Assembly (NCBI RefSeq): GCF_018069865.1
Contig: NZ_JAGQDG010000002.1
Location: 1-64,000, forward strand
Source of the DNA: Ideonella paludis
Lineage (GTDB): Bacteria > Pseudomonadota > Gammaproteobacteria > Burkholderiales > Burkholderiaceae_C
Reading direction: 5' to 3'
Length of the DNA stretch: 64,000 nucleotides
Made by a program: the position numbers and the translations under genes. Below the pieces are notes generated by a model. The model saw nothing but the letters and a program-made list of their open reading frames with translations. It did no database searches and was not told the DNA's origin. Of the stretch, positions 1 to 7,924 are shown piece by piece; the stretch's first letter is position 1, and the number at the start of each line of letters is the position of its first letter.

Positions 1-489
1 GGGGCCGCAGCGGCGGCCGGCGCCGCAGCCGGCGCGGGCGCTGGTGCCGCTGGGGCGAGCGCCGCCGGCGCCGGGGCCGCCGTGGCCAGCGGGGCGCGCT
101 TTGCCCGCTTTGGCGTAGCCGGTGCCGCCCTCTTCGCAGGCTGGCAGGGCACACGCCTCTACAGCGCCCTGGACGATTGGTACAACGCCGCCAACCGCGA
201 CAGCATGGGCAAGGGCGTGGTGCTCACTGAAGACGCCCGCCGCCGCCTGGGGCAAACCACCCCCACCATGCGCGAGCGCGCAGCCCGTGGCGCCTACCTG
301 GGCTCTATCGGCCTGCCGCAAGACATCACCAGCCTGGGCGCTGGCGGCGGCCTCTCGCTGGGCACCGGCAAGCTGGACGTGGCCGTGCGGGTGACGGATG
401 ACCGCGTCACCGCCACCACCCAAGTCACCCAGCCCATGAGCCTGGTCAAGATCAACCCCGGCAACACCAACCCAGGGAGCTACAAGTAA
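1..489 (+). CDS. Phage tail tape measure protein, C-terminal part
   Basis: Open in frame from the first base of the window, so the gene starts upstream; 162 codons are visible. The first 30 residues are almost only Ala and Gly, a low-complexity run common near the end of tape-measure proteins. A globular end of about 60 residues with a beta-rich segment and an NPGNTNPG turn follows. Tape-measure proteins set tail length and sit inside the tail tube. The identification rests on this composition and on lying directly upstream of a gpN homologue, with the TAA stop sharing its last A with the next ATG. The internal Met at 82 is not the start. Confidence 0.7.
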   Translation, partial: GAAAAAGAAAGAGAGAAGASAAGAGAAVASGARFARFGVAGAALFAGWQGTRLYSALDDWYNAANRDSMGKGVVLTEDARRRLGQTTPTMRERAARGAYLGSIGLPQDITSLGAGGGLSLGTGKLDVAVRVTDDRVTATTQVTQPMSLVKINPGNTNPGSYK

Positions 490-1787
490 TGGCGTGGCTG
501 GATCAACTGCGGCCCGCCTCCTTTCGGGGCGTGCCCTTCCAGGTAGACACCATCGAGCACCTGGCCGGAGACAACGTGGTGCTGCGCGAGTACCCCTTCC
601 AAGACTTGCCCACCGTCTTCCGTATGGGCGAGGCGGCAGAGGAGATCAAGCTCAGCGCCTACGTGATCGGCGAGGACTACATCGAGCAGCGCGACGCCCT
701 GCGCCAAGTGCTCAGCGGCCAAGGCGAGCTGGTGCACCCCACAGCCGGGCGCATGCTCGTCTACGTGGCGGGCCGCTTCACCACACGCGAGGCGCCCACG
801 GCCGAGGGCGGCGTGTGCCGCTTTGACCTCACCTTCATCCGCGCCGAGGCCCGCCGCTACCCCACCCAAGGCCCCAACACCCGCACCCAAGCCACCACCG
901 CCGCGCAAGCGGGCAAGCAGGCCGCGCAAGAGGCCTTTGCTGCGAGCTGGAGCCTGGCCGGCGCCCCCGGCTGGGTGGCCGCCAACGCGGTGGAGCGCCT
1001 GCGCGCCACGCTGGAGCCCACCTACAGCCGCCTGGCCGCAGTGAGCGCCCAGCTCGGCGCCTTCAACAGCAGCCAGATCGCATCCATGCAAGCCCTGCGC
1101 GGCGGGCTAGAGAGCCTGGTGGCCACACCCCGCCAACTGGCCGCCAACATCGCCACGCTGTTTGAGCTGCCCAGCGAGATGACAACAGCCACAGCAAGGG
1201 CCTTTCAAAGCGCCTTTGCGTGGGCTTTTGACCTGGGCACCGCCGTGCCCGTGCGCGCCTTTGAGGTGAGCACCATCAGCGCTGGCTTGGCCATGTATGG
1301 CGCTGGCCAGGGCGCCCCGCTGCAAGTGGCCACCAGCGCCAAGCGGCAGCAAGCCGCCCTGCAAGCCGCGAGTGATGGCTTGCTGCAAACCCTGGCCACG
1401 GCCGCGTGGATTGAAGCCGCCGCCCAGGCCGAGCTGGCCAACTACGACGAGGCCCTGGCCCTGCGCGCCACCATCCACACCCAATGCCTGCGCCTGGCGC
1501 AAACCGCCAGCACCGAGGCCCCCACCAGCGCCCAGCCCACCACGCACCTGCCCGAGGCGATTGCAGCCATGCACACCGCCGCCCTGGCAGACCTGCAAGC
1601 CCGCAGCCGCGACCTGGTGCGCCTGAGCACCTACACCCCCGGCGTGTGGGAGCCCGCGCTCGTCATCAGCCACCGCCTCTTCGGCACCGCCCAGTGGGCC
1701 GACGAAATCCTGGCCATGAACCCGCACATCGAACACCCGCTACTTGCGCCCCCCGGGCGCGAGTTGCGGATCATCCGGCACGAGTGA
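489..1787 (+). CDS. Mu gpN-like DNA circularisation / tail assembly protein
   Basis: 432 aa. Residues 1-125 match the DNA-circularisation N-terminal family of Mu protein N: a short entry helix, a SFRGVPF-like segment and an ERRDALRQ-type helix (here EQRDALRQVL). The rest is Ala-rich and helical, and the last 60 residues (NPHIEHPLLAPPGRELRII) look like a LysM-like or P-loop-free carbohydrate-type end often seen in this family. Mu gpN is needed for tail assembly; the 'circularisation' name is historical. The start overlaps the tape-measure stop (TAATG). Family assignment is firm, exact role less so. Confidence 0.85.
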   Translation: MAWLDQLRPASFRGVPFQVDTIEHLAGDNVVLREYPFQDLPTVFRMGEAAEEIKLSAYVIGEDYIEQRDALRQVLSGQGELVHPTAGRMLVYVAGRFTTREAPTAEGGVCRFDLTFIRAEARRYPTQGPNTRTQATTAAQAGKQAAQEAFAASWSLAGAPGWVAANAVERLRATLEPTYSRLAAVSAQLGAFNSSQIASMQALRGGLESLVATPRQLAANIATLFELPSEMTTATARAFQSAFAWAFDLGTAVPVRAFEVSTISAGLAMYGAGQGAPLQVATSAKRQQAALQAASDGLLQTLATAAWIEAAAQAELANYDEALALRATIHTQCLRLAQTASTEAPTSAQPTTHLPEAIAAMHTAALADLQARSRDLVRLSTYTPGVWEPALVISHRLFGTAQWADEILAMNPHIEHPLLAPPGRELRIIRHE

Positions 1788-1813
1788 GCCGCAACCCTGA
1801 AGAGAAAGCCAAC

Positions 1814-2347
1814 ATGAGCACCGACCAAGCCATCGAAAAAGAGATTCAAGCCAAGGGCCTGACCGCACCTCGCATCACGCCTGCGGACATTGAGGCGAAC
1901 ATTGCCAGCGAGCACTACTTCACAGCGGACGACGGCGTGACGGGAGACTCCTTTAAGCAAAAGGCTGAGGTGAAGTGCCCAGCGCCGCTTGCTCTGCTGA
2001 CCTTTTGCGTCTTGGTCCTGCGCAACGGCTTCACCGTGACAGGCGAGAGCGCTTGCGCCAGCCCCGAGAACTTCGACGCCGAAATGGGCCGCAAGATCGC
2101 CCGCCAGAACGCGATCAATAAGGTGTGGCCTCTGATGGGCTATGAACTGCGCAGCAAGCTCGCGGCGGGCGACAAACCCGATCATGCGGCCAGCTTGAGA
2201 GCCGCACTGGCGGCCCTTGTCGGCGCTTCGACCAAAGCGCAGCTTCAGGGCCTACGCTTTGGCTTGTCGGTCGTGGGCGCGCCCTCCGCTGACCGCGCGA
2301 TGATGGAGGCCGCCCTCCAAGCCCTTGAAGCCACCGCCACCGAGTAA
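1814..2347 (+). CDS. Gp49-family phage protein of unknown function
   Basis: 177 aa. The segment from about residue 30 to 115 carries the family pattern: TADDG near the start, then GFTVTGESACASPENFD and MGYELRSKL. This is the Gp49/gp66-type family spread across unrelated phages; no function is established. The start at 1814 follows GAGAAAGCC at ribosome-binding distance, and the longer open frame to 1484 only runs antisense-like through gpN. It is not overlapped with either neighbour and looks less GC-rich than the flanking tail genes, so it may be an inserted accessory gene rather than a tail part. Confidence 0.75.
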   Translation: MSTDQAIEKEIQAKGLTAPRITPADIEANIASEHYFTADDGVTGDSFKQKAEVKCPAPLALLTFCVLVLRNGFTVTGESACASPENFDAEMGRKIARQNAINKVWPLMGYELRSKLAAGDKPDHAASLRAALAALVGASTKAQLQGLRFGLSVVGAPSADRAMMEAALQALEATATE

Positions 2348-2352
2348 GCCCC

Positions 2353-3468
2353 ATGGCCGGCCCCGAGCGCTACACCCGCGACGCCGCCCAGATCACGCTC
2401 AGCGTGAACGGGCAGGCCTATGTGGGCTGGCTGCAAAGCGAAGTCTCGCGGGACCTTGAAAGCATCAGCGCCACCTTCAGCGTGCCCATCAGCCTGCCCG
2501 CGGGCTTTGTGCCGCCGATCAAGCGGCAAGACCTGGTGCGGGTAGAGATCGGCAGCACGCTGGTGTGCACGGGCTATGTGCTGGCCGCCCAGGCCTTCTA
2601 CAACGCGCGGGACTGTGGCGTGGTCGTCATGGGGCGCGACCGCACGGGCGACCTCATTCGTGCCAGCGCCATCCACGCGGGTGGCCAGTGGCGCAATGTG
2701 GGCCTAGACCGCATCTGCCGCGACATCCTGGCCCCCTTCGGCCTGGAGCTGATGGTGGAGGCCGACATCGGCGCCCCGGTGGTGGACTTCAAGCTCGCCC
2801 ACGGCGAGACGGCCCTAGACGCCCTGGCCCGCGCTGCCAAGCTGCGCGGCGTCATCCTGAGCCGTGACGCAGCCGGGCGCGTGGTGCTGGCCAAGGCGGG
2901 CACCAAGCGCTTTAAGGGCACCATCCGGCGCGGCTGGAACGTGATCGAGATGCGCGACATCGGCACGGACGAGCAGCGCCACAGCGAGTACATCGTCTAC
3001 GGCCAAAGCCACACCGTGGCCAGCTTTGAGCAGGCGCGGGGCCTCAAGGCCCGGGCCTTCGACACTGAGATGCAGCGCTATAGCCCGCTCATCATCAACG
3101 CCCAGGGCAACACCACCCAGGCCGAGCTGCAGGCCCTGGCAGACCACACCGCCCGCGTGCGGCGCGGCCACAGCATGGGCTTGGCCTACACCCTAGAAGG
3201 CTGGACGTTTGAGGGCGAGGCCTGGCCGTTGAACGAGCGCGTGGCCATCTATGACGACGTGGCAGGCCTGGCCGGTGACGAGTGGCTCATCACCAGCGTG
3301 CGCCAAACCTGCAGCCTGCAAAACGGCGATGTCACCGAGCTGGTGGTGCGCCCCGTGGAGGCCTACGACAGCGTGCCCCTGAAGAGCAAGCCCGTGCGCC
3401 GCAACTGGGGTAACAAGGGCAACACCACGAACCACGACACAGGCCCCAGCGACGGGGCACGCTCATGA
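2353..3468 (+). CDS. Mu gpP-like baseplate hub protein
   Basis: 371 aa. The N-terminal 100 residues (SEVSRDLESISATFSV, then MGRDRTGDLI) and the middle beta-rich part match the Mu gp44/P hub family, which forms the trimeric ring between tail tube and spike. Position directly before the gp45 spike gene supports this. The stop overlaps the next start by ATGA at 3465-3468. The last 30 residues are polar and low in structure (KSKPVRRNWGNKGN), as usual for the family. Confidence 0.87.
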   Translation: MAGPERYTRDAAQITLSVNGQAYVGWLQSEVSRDLESISATFSVPISLPAGFVPPIKRQDLVRVEIGSTLVCTGYVLAAQAFYNARDCGVVVMGRDRTGDLIRASAIHAGGQWRNVGLDRICRDILAPFGLELMVEADIGAPVVDFKLAHGETALDALARAAKLRGVILSRDAAGRVVLAKAGTKRFKGTIRRGWNVIEMRDIGTDEQRHSEYIVYGQSHTVASFEQARGLKARAFDTEMQRYSPLIINAQGNTTQAELQALADHTARVRRGHSMGLAYTLEGWTFEGEAWPLNERVAIYDDVAGLAGDEWLITSVRQTCSLQNGDVTELVVRPVEAYDSVPLKSKPVRRNWGNKGNTTNHDTGPSDGARS

Positions 3469-4007
3469 GCTGGTTTGAGAACATCATCCGCCGCGCCCGC
3501 CTGCGCACCCTGACCGAGGGACAGGTGCAAAAGGCCCGCGCCGAAGCCCTGGACGACGACGCCAAAGACGACGCCGAGCGCTTCCAAGACTATGGCTTTG
3601 CCGCAAACCCCGTGGAAGGCCAAGGCCTGGTCATCAATGCCGGCGGCCACACAATCGTGCTGCGCATGGACCGCCTGGCCGAGCGCCCCCAGCTGGCCGA
3701 GTACGAGGTGAGCGTGTGGCACAAAGAAGGCCACCGCGTGACGCTGAAGGCGGGCAAGCTGGTGCAGGTGGATTGCGACGAGCTGGTGATCAATGCCGCC
3801 AACCGCGTGGCGATCAACACCGCCCAGCTCGACGTGGCCGCCACCGGCGGGGCGGCCTTCACGACGCCCGAGCTACAGGCCAGCGCCAAGCTGACCGCGC
3901 CCACCATTGAGGCCGGGGTAAGCCTGAAAGTGCAGGGCAAGGAGATGCACCAGCACAAGCACGGCGGTGTTGATATTGGCAATGATCAATCAGGGCCGCC
4001 GGTTTGA
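3465..4007 (+). CDS. Mu gp45-like baseplate spike (membrane-puncturing) protein
   Basis: 180 aa, similar in length to Mu gp45. An N-terminal OB-like region (residues 35-95) is followed by a repetitive beta part (LKAGKLVQVDCDELVINAA) typical of the trimeric beta-helix. Near the end is MHQHKHGG, an overlapping HxH pair. In related spikes the HxH motif at the tip binds an iron ion. The protein is expected to form the needle that pierces the outer membrane. Transcription after this gene must cross the reverse gene at 4015-4752 to reach gp46. Confidence 0.87.
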   Translation: MSWFENIIRRARLRTLTEGQVQKARAEALDDDAKDDAERFQDYGFAANPVEGQGLVINAGGHTIVLRMDRLAERPQLAEYEVSVWHKEGHRVTLKAGKLVQVDCDELVINAANRVAINTAQLDVAATGGAAFTTPELQASAKLTAPTIEAGVSLKVQGKEMHQHKHGGVDIGNDQSGPPV

Positions 4008-4014
4008 CGGGCGC

Positions 4015-4752
4015 TTACCTACGATTCAGCACCAGGTCATCTATCCCGAGTTCATTGGCCAACAATAAAACCTCTTCCCTCGGGGCTAACTGAAGTTCGT
4101 CCACCAGCGAAAGCAGCAGTTTCAGGCGCGAGCGAATCTCCAGCCAGTAAACTGAAGAGAGGAAGGGCCGGGCGGCTACGGCCGCGAGTGTAAGTGTCCC
4201 CACCTGTTGAGAGATCCTGGCAGCGTATAACTTGGCTCGCTCATCGCGGCTGCCAACGGCGTAGGAGCGCCACCACAAGAGGCACCCGTCTGGGGCCGCT
4301 CCGTCAAGCGCTTGAAGGATGGAAAACCGCCGCTCTTTCTCCGGCGCGTCCCAGGGCAAGACCGGGCGGTCAAGCAAGTCTTCAGTCCTACGTAGGGTCA
4401 TTTCGAAGGTGTCCAGCGCCTTGGCTTTGTCCCTTTCATCCTGGTGCGCCTTTTCTGTCTTGGCGCTTTCCTCCGCCCGCTGTCGCGCCTCGGATTCCGC
4501 AAGCAACAAGGCCTGTCGGGTCAGTCGCAAGGTTTCGTTTTGCGTCTTTACTGTCCATGCAAGGGCGCCAAGAGTCACAGCGCCGATGACGGGGTTCAGA
4601 ACTCCTCCAAGAAAGTCGCCAAACTGGCCACACCTCTCCTGGTCACATATTCCGTACCAATAGGCGTAAGCCATAGCCGCTAGTGCCGCCGCGACGGCCA
4701 CAGCAATGCCAAAGGCCAGCCATTTGCCACTTGGCAAGTTTTCATCTTTCAT
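4015..4752 (-). CDS. Putative phage abortive-infection membrane protein (putAbiC-like)
   Basis: 245 aa, encoded against the tail operon. Two membrane segments (about residues 11-30 and 50-68) enclose a short loop with two Cys. The second contains GQFGDFLGGVLNPVIG followed by a charged coiled coil (about 72-115). A (G/W)xFGDFxGGxLNP segment plus TM and coiled coil is how I recognise the putative phage abortive infection family. The C-terminal 130 residues are helical and unrecognised. GAGAAG lies at ribosome-binding distance before the ATG. Opposite orientation, lower GC and lack of a tail role mark it as an inserted accessory (moron) gene, possibly expressed in the lysogen to exclude other phages. 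Function is inference. Confidence 0.6.
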   Translation of the reverse strand: MKDENLPSGKWLAFGIAVAVAAALAAMAYAYWYGICDQERCGQFGDFLGGVLNPVIGAVTLGALAWTVKTQNETLRLTRQALLLAESEARQRAEESAKTEKAHQDERDKAKALDTFEMTLRRTEDLLDRPVLPWDAPEKERRFSILQALDGAAPDGCLLWWRSYAVGSRDERAKLYAARISQQVGTLTLAAVAARPFLSSVYWLEIRSRLKLLLSLVDELQLAPREEVLLLANELGIDDLVLNRR

Positions 4753-4842
4753 AGTCGCTTCTCGCGCTGTTTAGTTTGATGGTGGGGGCGGTGTGAACCG
4801 CTTCACAGGGCTCATTCTGCCCCCCGTCGCGATGATGGGCGC

Positions 4843-5415
4843 ATGTTCGACATTGCCACCCGCCTACAGCCCGCGTCCCTTGGCACGCCCGCGCTGACGG
4901 TGCCGTTTGACTGGCGCCTGGCACAGCCCGCACCGGCCCGGGGCTACCCGTTCACTACCGTGCTGGCCACGCCGCCCACCCCTGGTGTGGAGGTGCTGGC
5001 CACGTATGCCATGGAGCTGGAAGACACGCTGGCCACGGCAGTCGTCATCAGCCTGTTTACCGACCGCCGCGCTGGCCGCGACGATGCCCTGGCCCCCGGC
5101 AACACCGAGCGCCGGGGCTGGGTGGGCGAGGAGTTCGTTAGCACCACGGGCGAGGCCTGGGGCTCGGCCCTGTGGCTGCTCTACAGCGGCAAGGTGATTG
5201 CGGGCAAGCTGGAGCAAGCCCAGTTTGCCGCCCGCGAGGCCCTGGCCTGGCTGGTGCGCGACGGCATCGCCAGCCGGGTGGATGTGACCGCCGAGTGGGC
5301 GGGCGAGCGGGGCGACCGTCTGGCCATTCGCGCCGCCGTTTACCAAGCCAACAACCCGTCCCCCGTCTATGACGTGCTGTGGGGCACCTCAATCACTCGC
5401 TGGGCAGAGCTATGA
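4843..5415 (+). CDS. Mu gp46-like baseplate protein
   Basis: 190 aa. The family pattern is visible in the centre: a disordered start, then LFTDRRAGRDD, RRGWVGEE and GSALWLL followed by a lysine. The latter part (EALAWLVRDGIASRV) is the helix that precedes the C-terminal beta hairpin. Gp46/gpW-like proteins belong to the wedge of the baseplate. The gene restarts the tail operon after the reverse gene, with about 90 bases between them that may hold a promoter. Its stop overlaps the gp47 start by ATGA (5412-5415). Confidence 0.85.
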   Translation: MFDIATRLQPASLGTPALTVPFDWRLAQPAPARGYPFTTVLATPPTPGVEVLATYAMELEDTLATAVVISLFTDRRAGRDDALAPGNTERRGWVGEEFVSTTGEAWGSALWLLYSGKVIAGKLEQAQFAAREALAWLVRDGIASRVDVTAEWAGERGDRLAIRAAVYQANNPSPVYDVLWGTSITRWAEL

Positions 5416-6539
5416 CCGCACCGCAGATCAATGTGCCCATCCCCACCGTGGCCGACGCCACGGCCAACGCCGCCCGCCTGTTGCAGCAGAGCCTGGCCAG
5501 CGCCGCGCAGGCCGCAGACCCGGCCGCACTGACCCCGCGCGACCTGGAGCTGGCCCGCTCCAACGTGGCCGCGCTGGCCTTTGTGCTGGGCGCCGGGCTG
5601 CACGGGGCCTATCGCTACTTAAGGGACTTTGTCGCCCGTCAAGCCATCCCCACCCGCAGCAGCGGGGAGTTTCTCGACGCCTGGCTGGCGACCTACGGCC
5701 TCACCCGCAAGCCCGCAAGCGCCGCCACCGGCCTAGTGCTGGGCTCGGGTGTCACCGGCACAGTGCTGCCCGCCAACACCCTGCTGCAAGGCGCCACGGG
5801 GCAAAAGTACAAGGTCAGCGCAGACGCTACGGTGGTGGCCGGTGCGGTGCAAGCCACGGTGGTGGCCCTGGTGCCCGGTACAGAGGCGCTGGCGGCAGAG
5901 GGCGCGGTGCTTAACCTGGTTAGCCCCGTGCCCGGCATCAATACCGGCTTCACGGTGGCCGCCGGAGGCATTGCAGGCGGCTCCAACGCCGAGAGCGACG
6001 ACCAGGCCATCTACCGCCTGCGCCAGCGCCTGAGCGCCCAGCCCATGGGCGGCAGCCCCGCAGACTATGCCCGCTGGGCGCTGGAGGTGCCCGGCATCAC
6101 CCGCGCCTGGGGCGTGCGCAACCCCGGCGGCCCCACCACGGCGGGCGTCATCATCATGGCCGACGCCAACGCCAGCCCCGGCCTGCCCACCAGCGGCCAG
6201 CGCGACGCCGTCTATGCGTATATCCGCGACCCACTGCGCGGCCCGCCTGACGAGCTGTTTGTCATCATCCCCGCGCCCGTGGTGGTCAACGTCAGCCTTA
6301 CGATCAGCCCCGACACCCCCGCGCTGCGCGCCGATGTGACGGCCGCGCTTCAAGACCTCTTCTTCCGCGAGGCCGTGCCCGGCAGCTCGATCCCCCACAG
6401 CCACCTGGTGGAGGCCATCGCCACCGTGCTGGGCGAGTACAACCACCAGGTCATCAGCCCCACCATCACCAGCGGGGCTTTCTTCACCACGGCGGCCTAT
6501 AACGAGCTGCTGGTGCTGGGCAGCGTGACGTTCGTATGA
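5412..6539 (+). CDS. Mu gp47-like baseplate J protein
   Basis: 375 aa. It is a baseplate J/gp47 family protein: an N-terminal helical part, then a jelly-like beta core (SGVTGTVLPANTLLQ, residues 110-125) and the conserved GGSNAESDDQAIYRLR segment with arginines. The C-terminal segment includes FREAVPGSSIPHSHL, again typical. Baseplate J proteins form the wedge that connects to fibres. The in-frame Met at 5379 would extend into gp46 and was rejected in favour of 5412, which overlaps the gp46 stop. The stop overlaps gp48 by ATGA. Confidence 0.9.
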   Translation: MTAPQINVPIPTVADATANAARLLQQSLASAAQAADPAALTPRDLELARSNVAALAFVLGAGLHGAYRYLRDFVARQAIPTRSSGEFLDAWLATYGLTRKPASAATGLVLGSGVTGTVLPANTLLQGATGQKYKVSADATVVAGAVQATVVALVPGTEALAAEGAVLNLVSPVPGINTGFTVAAGGIAGGSNAESDDQAIYRLRQRLSAQPMGGSPADYARWALEVPGITRAWGVRNPGGPTTAGVIIMADANASPGLPTSGQRDAVYAYIRDPLRGPPDELFVIIPAPVVVNVSLTISPDTPALRADVTAALQDLFFREAVPGSSIPHSHLVEAIATVLGEYNHQVISPTITSGAFFTTAAYNELLVLGSVTFV

Positions 6540-7099
6540 GCACCACGCCCACCGTCGAGCGCTTTACCCAGGCCCTAGCCGCGCTGCTGCCCACCGGCTG
6601 GGCCTGGCCAAGGGCTGAGTCATCCACCCTCATGCGCGTGCTGCGCGGCCTGGCCAGCGCTTTTGCCGAGCACCACGCCTGGGCGCAACTGGCGTTTGAG
6701 CAGTGGCTGCCCCACAAGACCACCAGCCGCCTGGAGGAGTGGGAATACGCCTGCGGCCTGCCCGACAAGTGCTACGGCGCCACCCAGCCCTATGAAGACC
6801 GGCGTGACCGCCTTTTAGCCCGCCTGCGCGGCCCCACCGGGGCCTATGCCGACAGCAGCCCCGCCGCCCCCGGCGCCCTGGCCGCTCTGCTGGCCGACAT
6901 GGGCTACACCGCCACAGTTACCTACACCCAGCCCTTCCGCTTCGGCCGCGAGCGCTTCGGCGCCCGCTTTGGGGCCAGCGGCGTCTTGCACGTGGGCGTC
7001 TCAGGCGTCACCGGCACCGCCCCGCTCGACGCCGCCGTCATCGCCTGCGCGCTGGAGGACTACATCCCCGCCCGCTTTCGGATCACCATCACCCTGTAA
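6536..7099 (+). CDS. Mu gp48-like tail protein (YmfQ / DUF2313 family)
   Basis: 187 aa. The N-terminal LLPTGWAWPR and the EEWEYACGLPDKC segment are the hallmarks of the YmfQ/DUF2313 family, which includes Mu gp48. The C-terminal third is beta-rich and ends in a short hydrophobic strand. It is believed to lie at the baseplate edge where tail fibres attach, fitting its place between gp47 and the fibre gene. Confidence 0.87.
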   Translation: MSTTPTVERFTQALAALLPTGWAWPRAESSTLMRVLRGLASAFAEHHAWAQLAFEQWLPHKTTSRLEEWEYACGLPDKCYGATQPYEDRRDRLLARLRGPTGAYADSSPAAPGALAALLADMGYTATVTYTQPFRFGRERFGARFGASGVLHVGVSGVTGTAPLDAAVIACALEDYIPARFRITITL

Positions 7100-7105
7100 A
7101 GAGCC

Positions 7106-7786
7106 ATGGACTACACCCAAGCCAGCGCCTACGTCACCCACCCCGGCACGGGCCAGCGCATGGCCCAGGACACTCTCCCGGTGCCTACCGCCAGCACGGC
7201 CAAAGACTTCAACATGGTGGTCTGGAGCCTGATGGAGGTGGTCAAAGCGGCAGGCATCGAGGGCGCACAGTTCGACCCCAACGTGCCCTCCACCTACCAA
7301 AAGCTGCTGCAGGCCGTCCGTAAGATGGGCGTGCCCCCCGGCACCGTGGCCCCTATGGCGCGCTTGTCAGTGCCCGAGGGCTGGCTGGTGGCCAACGGCC
7401 AAAGCGTGCTTAAAGCCTCTTTCCCGGACCTTTACAGCGCCATTGGCGACGTCTTTAAGCTGGCTGGAGACCCCGCCACCGAGTTCCGCGTTCCTGATCT
7501 GCGTGGGGAGTTCATCCGAGGCTTGGACTCCGGGCGCGGTATAGACACCGGGCGGGCTCTTGGTTCAGCCCAGGCGGAGCAGGTCGGCCCCCACACCCAC
7601 CAGCTTCAGGTTCAGGGGAGCGACCGCGACAACGGCGACCCCGGCCCCTTGGTGGTGACCGGCCCCGATGTCGTCGGGGAAAACAACGGCACCAACGCCC
7701 TGCACACCAACTCCAAGGCCCTGGCCAGCACCAACACCGAAACCCGGCCCCGAAACGTGGCGCTGCTCTACATGATCAAGACCTGA
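7106..7786 (+). CDS. Short tail fibre with phage tail collar domain
   Basis: 226 aa. Residues about 75-150 form a tail collar domain (GTVAPMARLSVPEGWLVANG and FRVPDLRGEFIRG). After this comes a His-rich GPHTHQL and a short C-terminal tip ending RNVALLYMIKT, the usual end of collar-type receptor-binding tips. It is short for a full fibre, and no chaperone gene follows before the prophage ends. It likely recognises the cell surface. It begins six bases after gp48. Confidence 0.85.
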   Translation: MDYTQASAYVTHPGTGQRMAQDTLPVPTASTAKDFNMVVWSLMEVVKAAGIEGAQFDPNVPSTYQKLLQAVRKMGVPPGTVAPMARLSVPEGWLVANGQSVLKASFPDLYSAIGDVFKLAGDPATEFRVPDLRGEFIRGLDSGRGIDTGRALGSAQAEQVGPHTHQLQVQGSDRDNGDPGPLVVTGPDVVGENNGTNALHTNSKALASTNTETRPRNVALLYMIKT

Positions 7787-7902
7787 GCCGAAAATGCTGG
7801 TTCAGATCAAACGTTCCCCTGGATCAAATTAAACGGCGCGCTACTTCAAAACTCCCCGACCCTGGGAACTTGGGCCATTTACCCCACCCAGTGTCCTGAA
7901 AA

Positions 7903-7920
7903 GTGGGGCAATTGCCCCAC
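7903..7920. repeat. Perfect 18-bp palindrome at the prophage/chromosome boundary
   Basis: GTGGGGCAATTGCCCCAC reads the same on both strands. Just upstream (7871-7889) is a partly similar GGGCCATTTACCCCACCC stretch. No T-run follows, so it is a poor intrinsic terminator. It lies in the only non-coding stretch (7787-7924) between phage fibre and chromosomal hydrolase. It may mark the attachment region or be a remnant of an IS21-type end, whose termini carry repeated GGGGCAA-like motifs. Neither is proven. Confidence 0.45.
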
Positions 7921-7924
7921 GTCC

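Larger units (their letters stand above)
1..7920. mobile_element. Right part of a prophage with Mu-type tail genes
   Basis: Rightward genes follow the Mu tail order: tape measure, N, P, 45, 46, 47, 48, fibre. Several junctions are 1- or 4-base stop/start overlaps, as in a late phage operon. The element enters from the left edge, so its integrase or transposase, head genes and left end are not visible. The right boundary lies between the fibre stop (7786) and the intact hydrolase gene that ends at 7925. Whether the phage is truly Mu-like (transposing) or only has a Mu-type tail, as in SfV, cannot be decided here. Confidence 0.88.
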
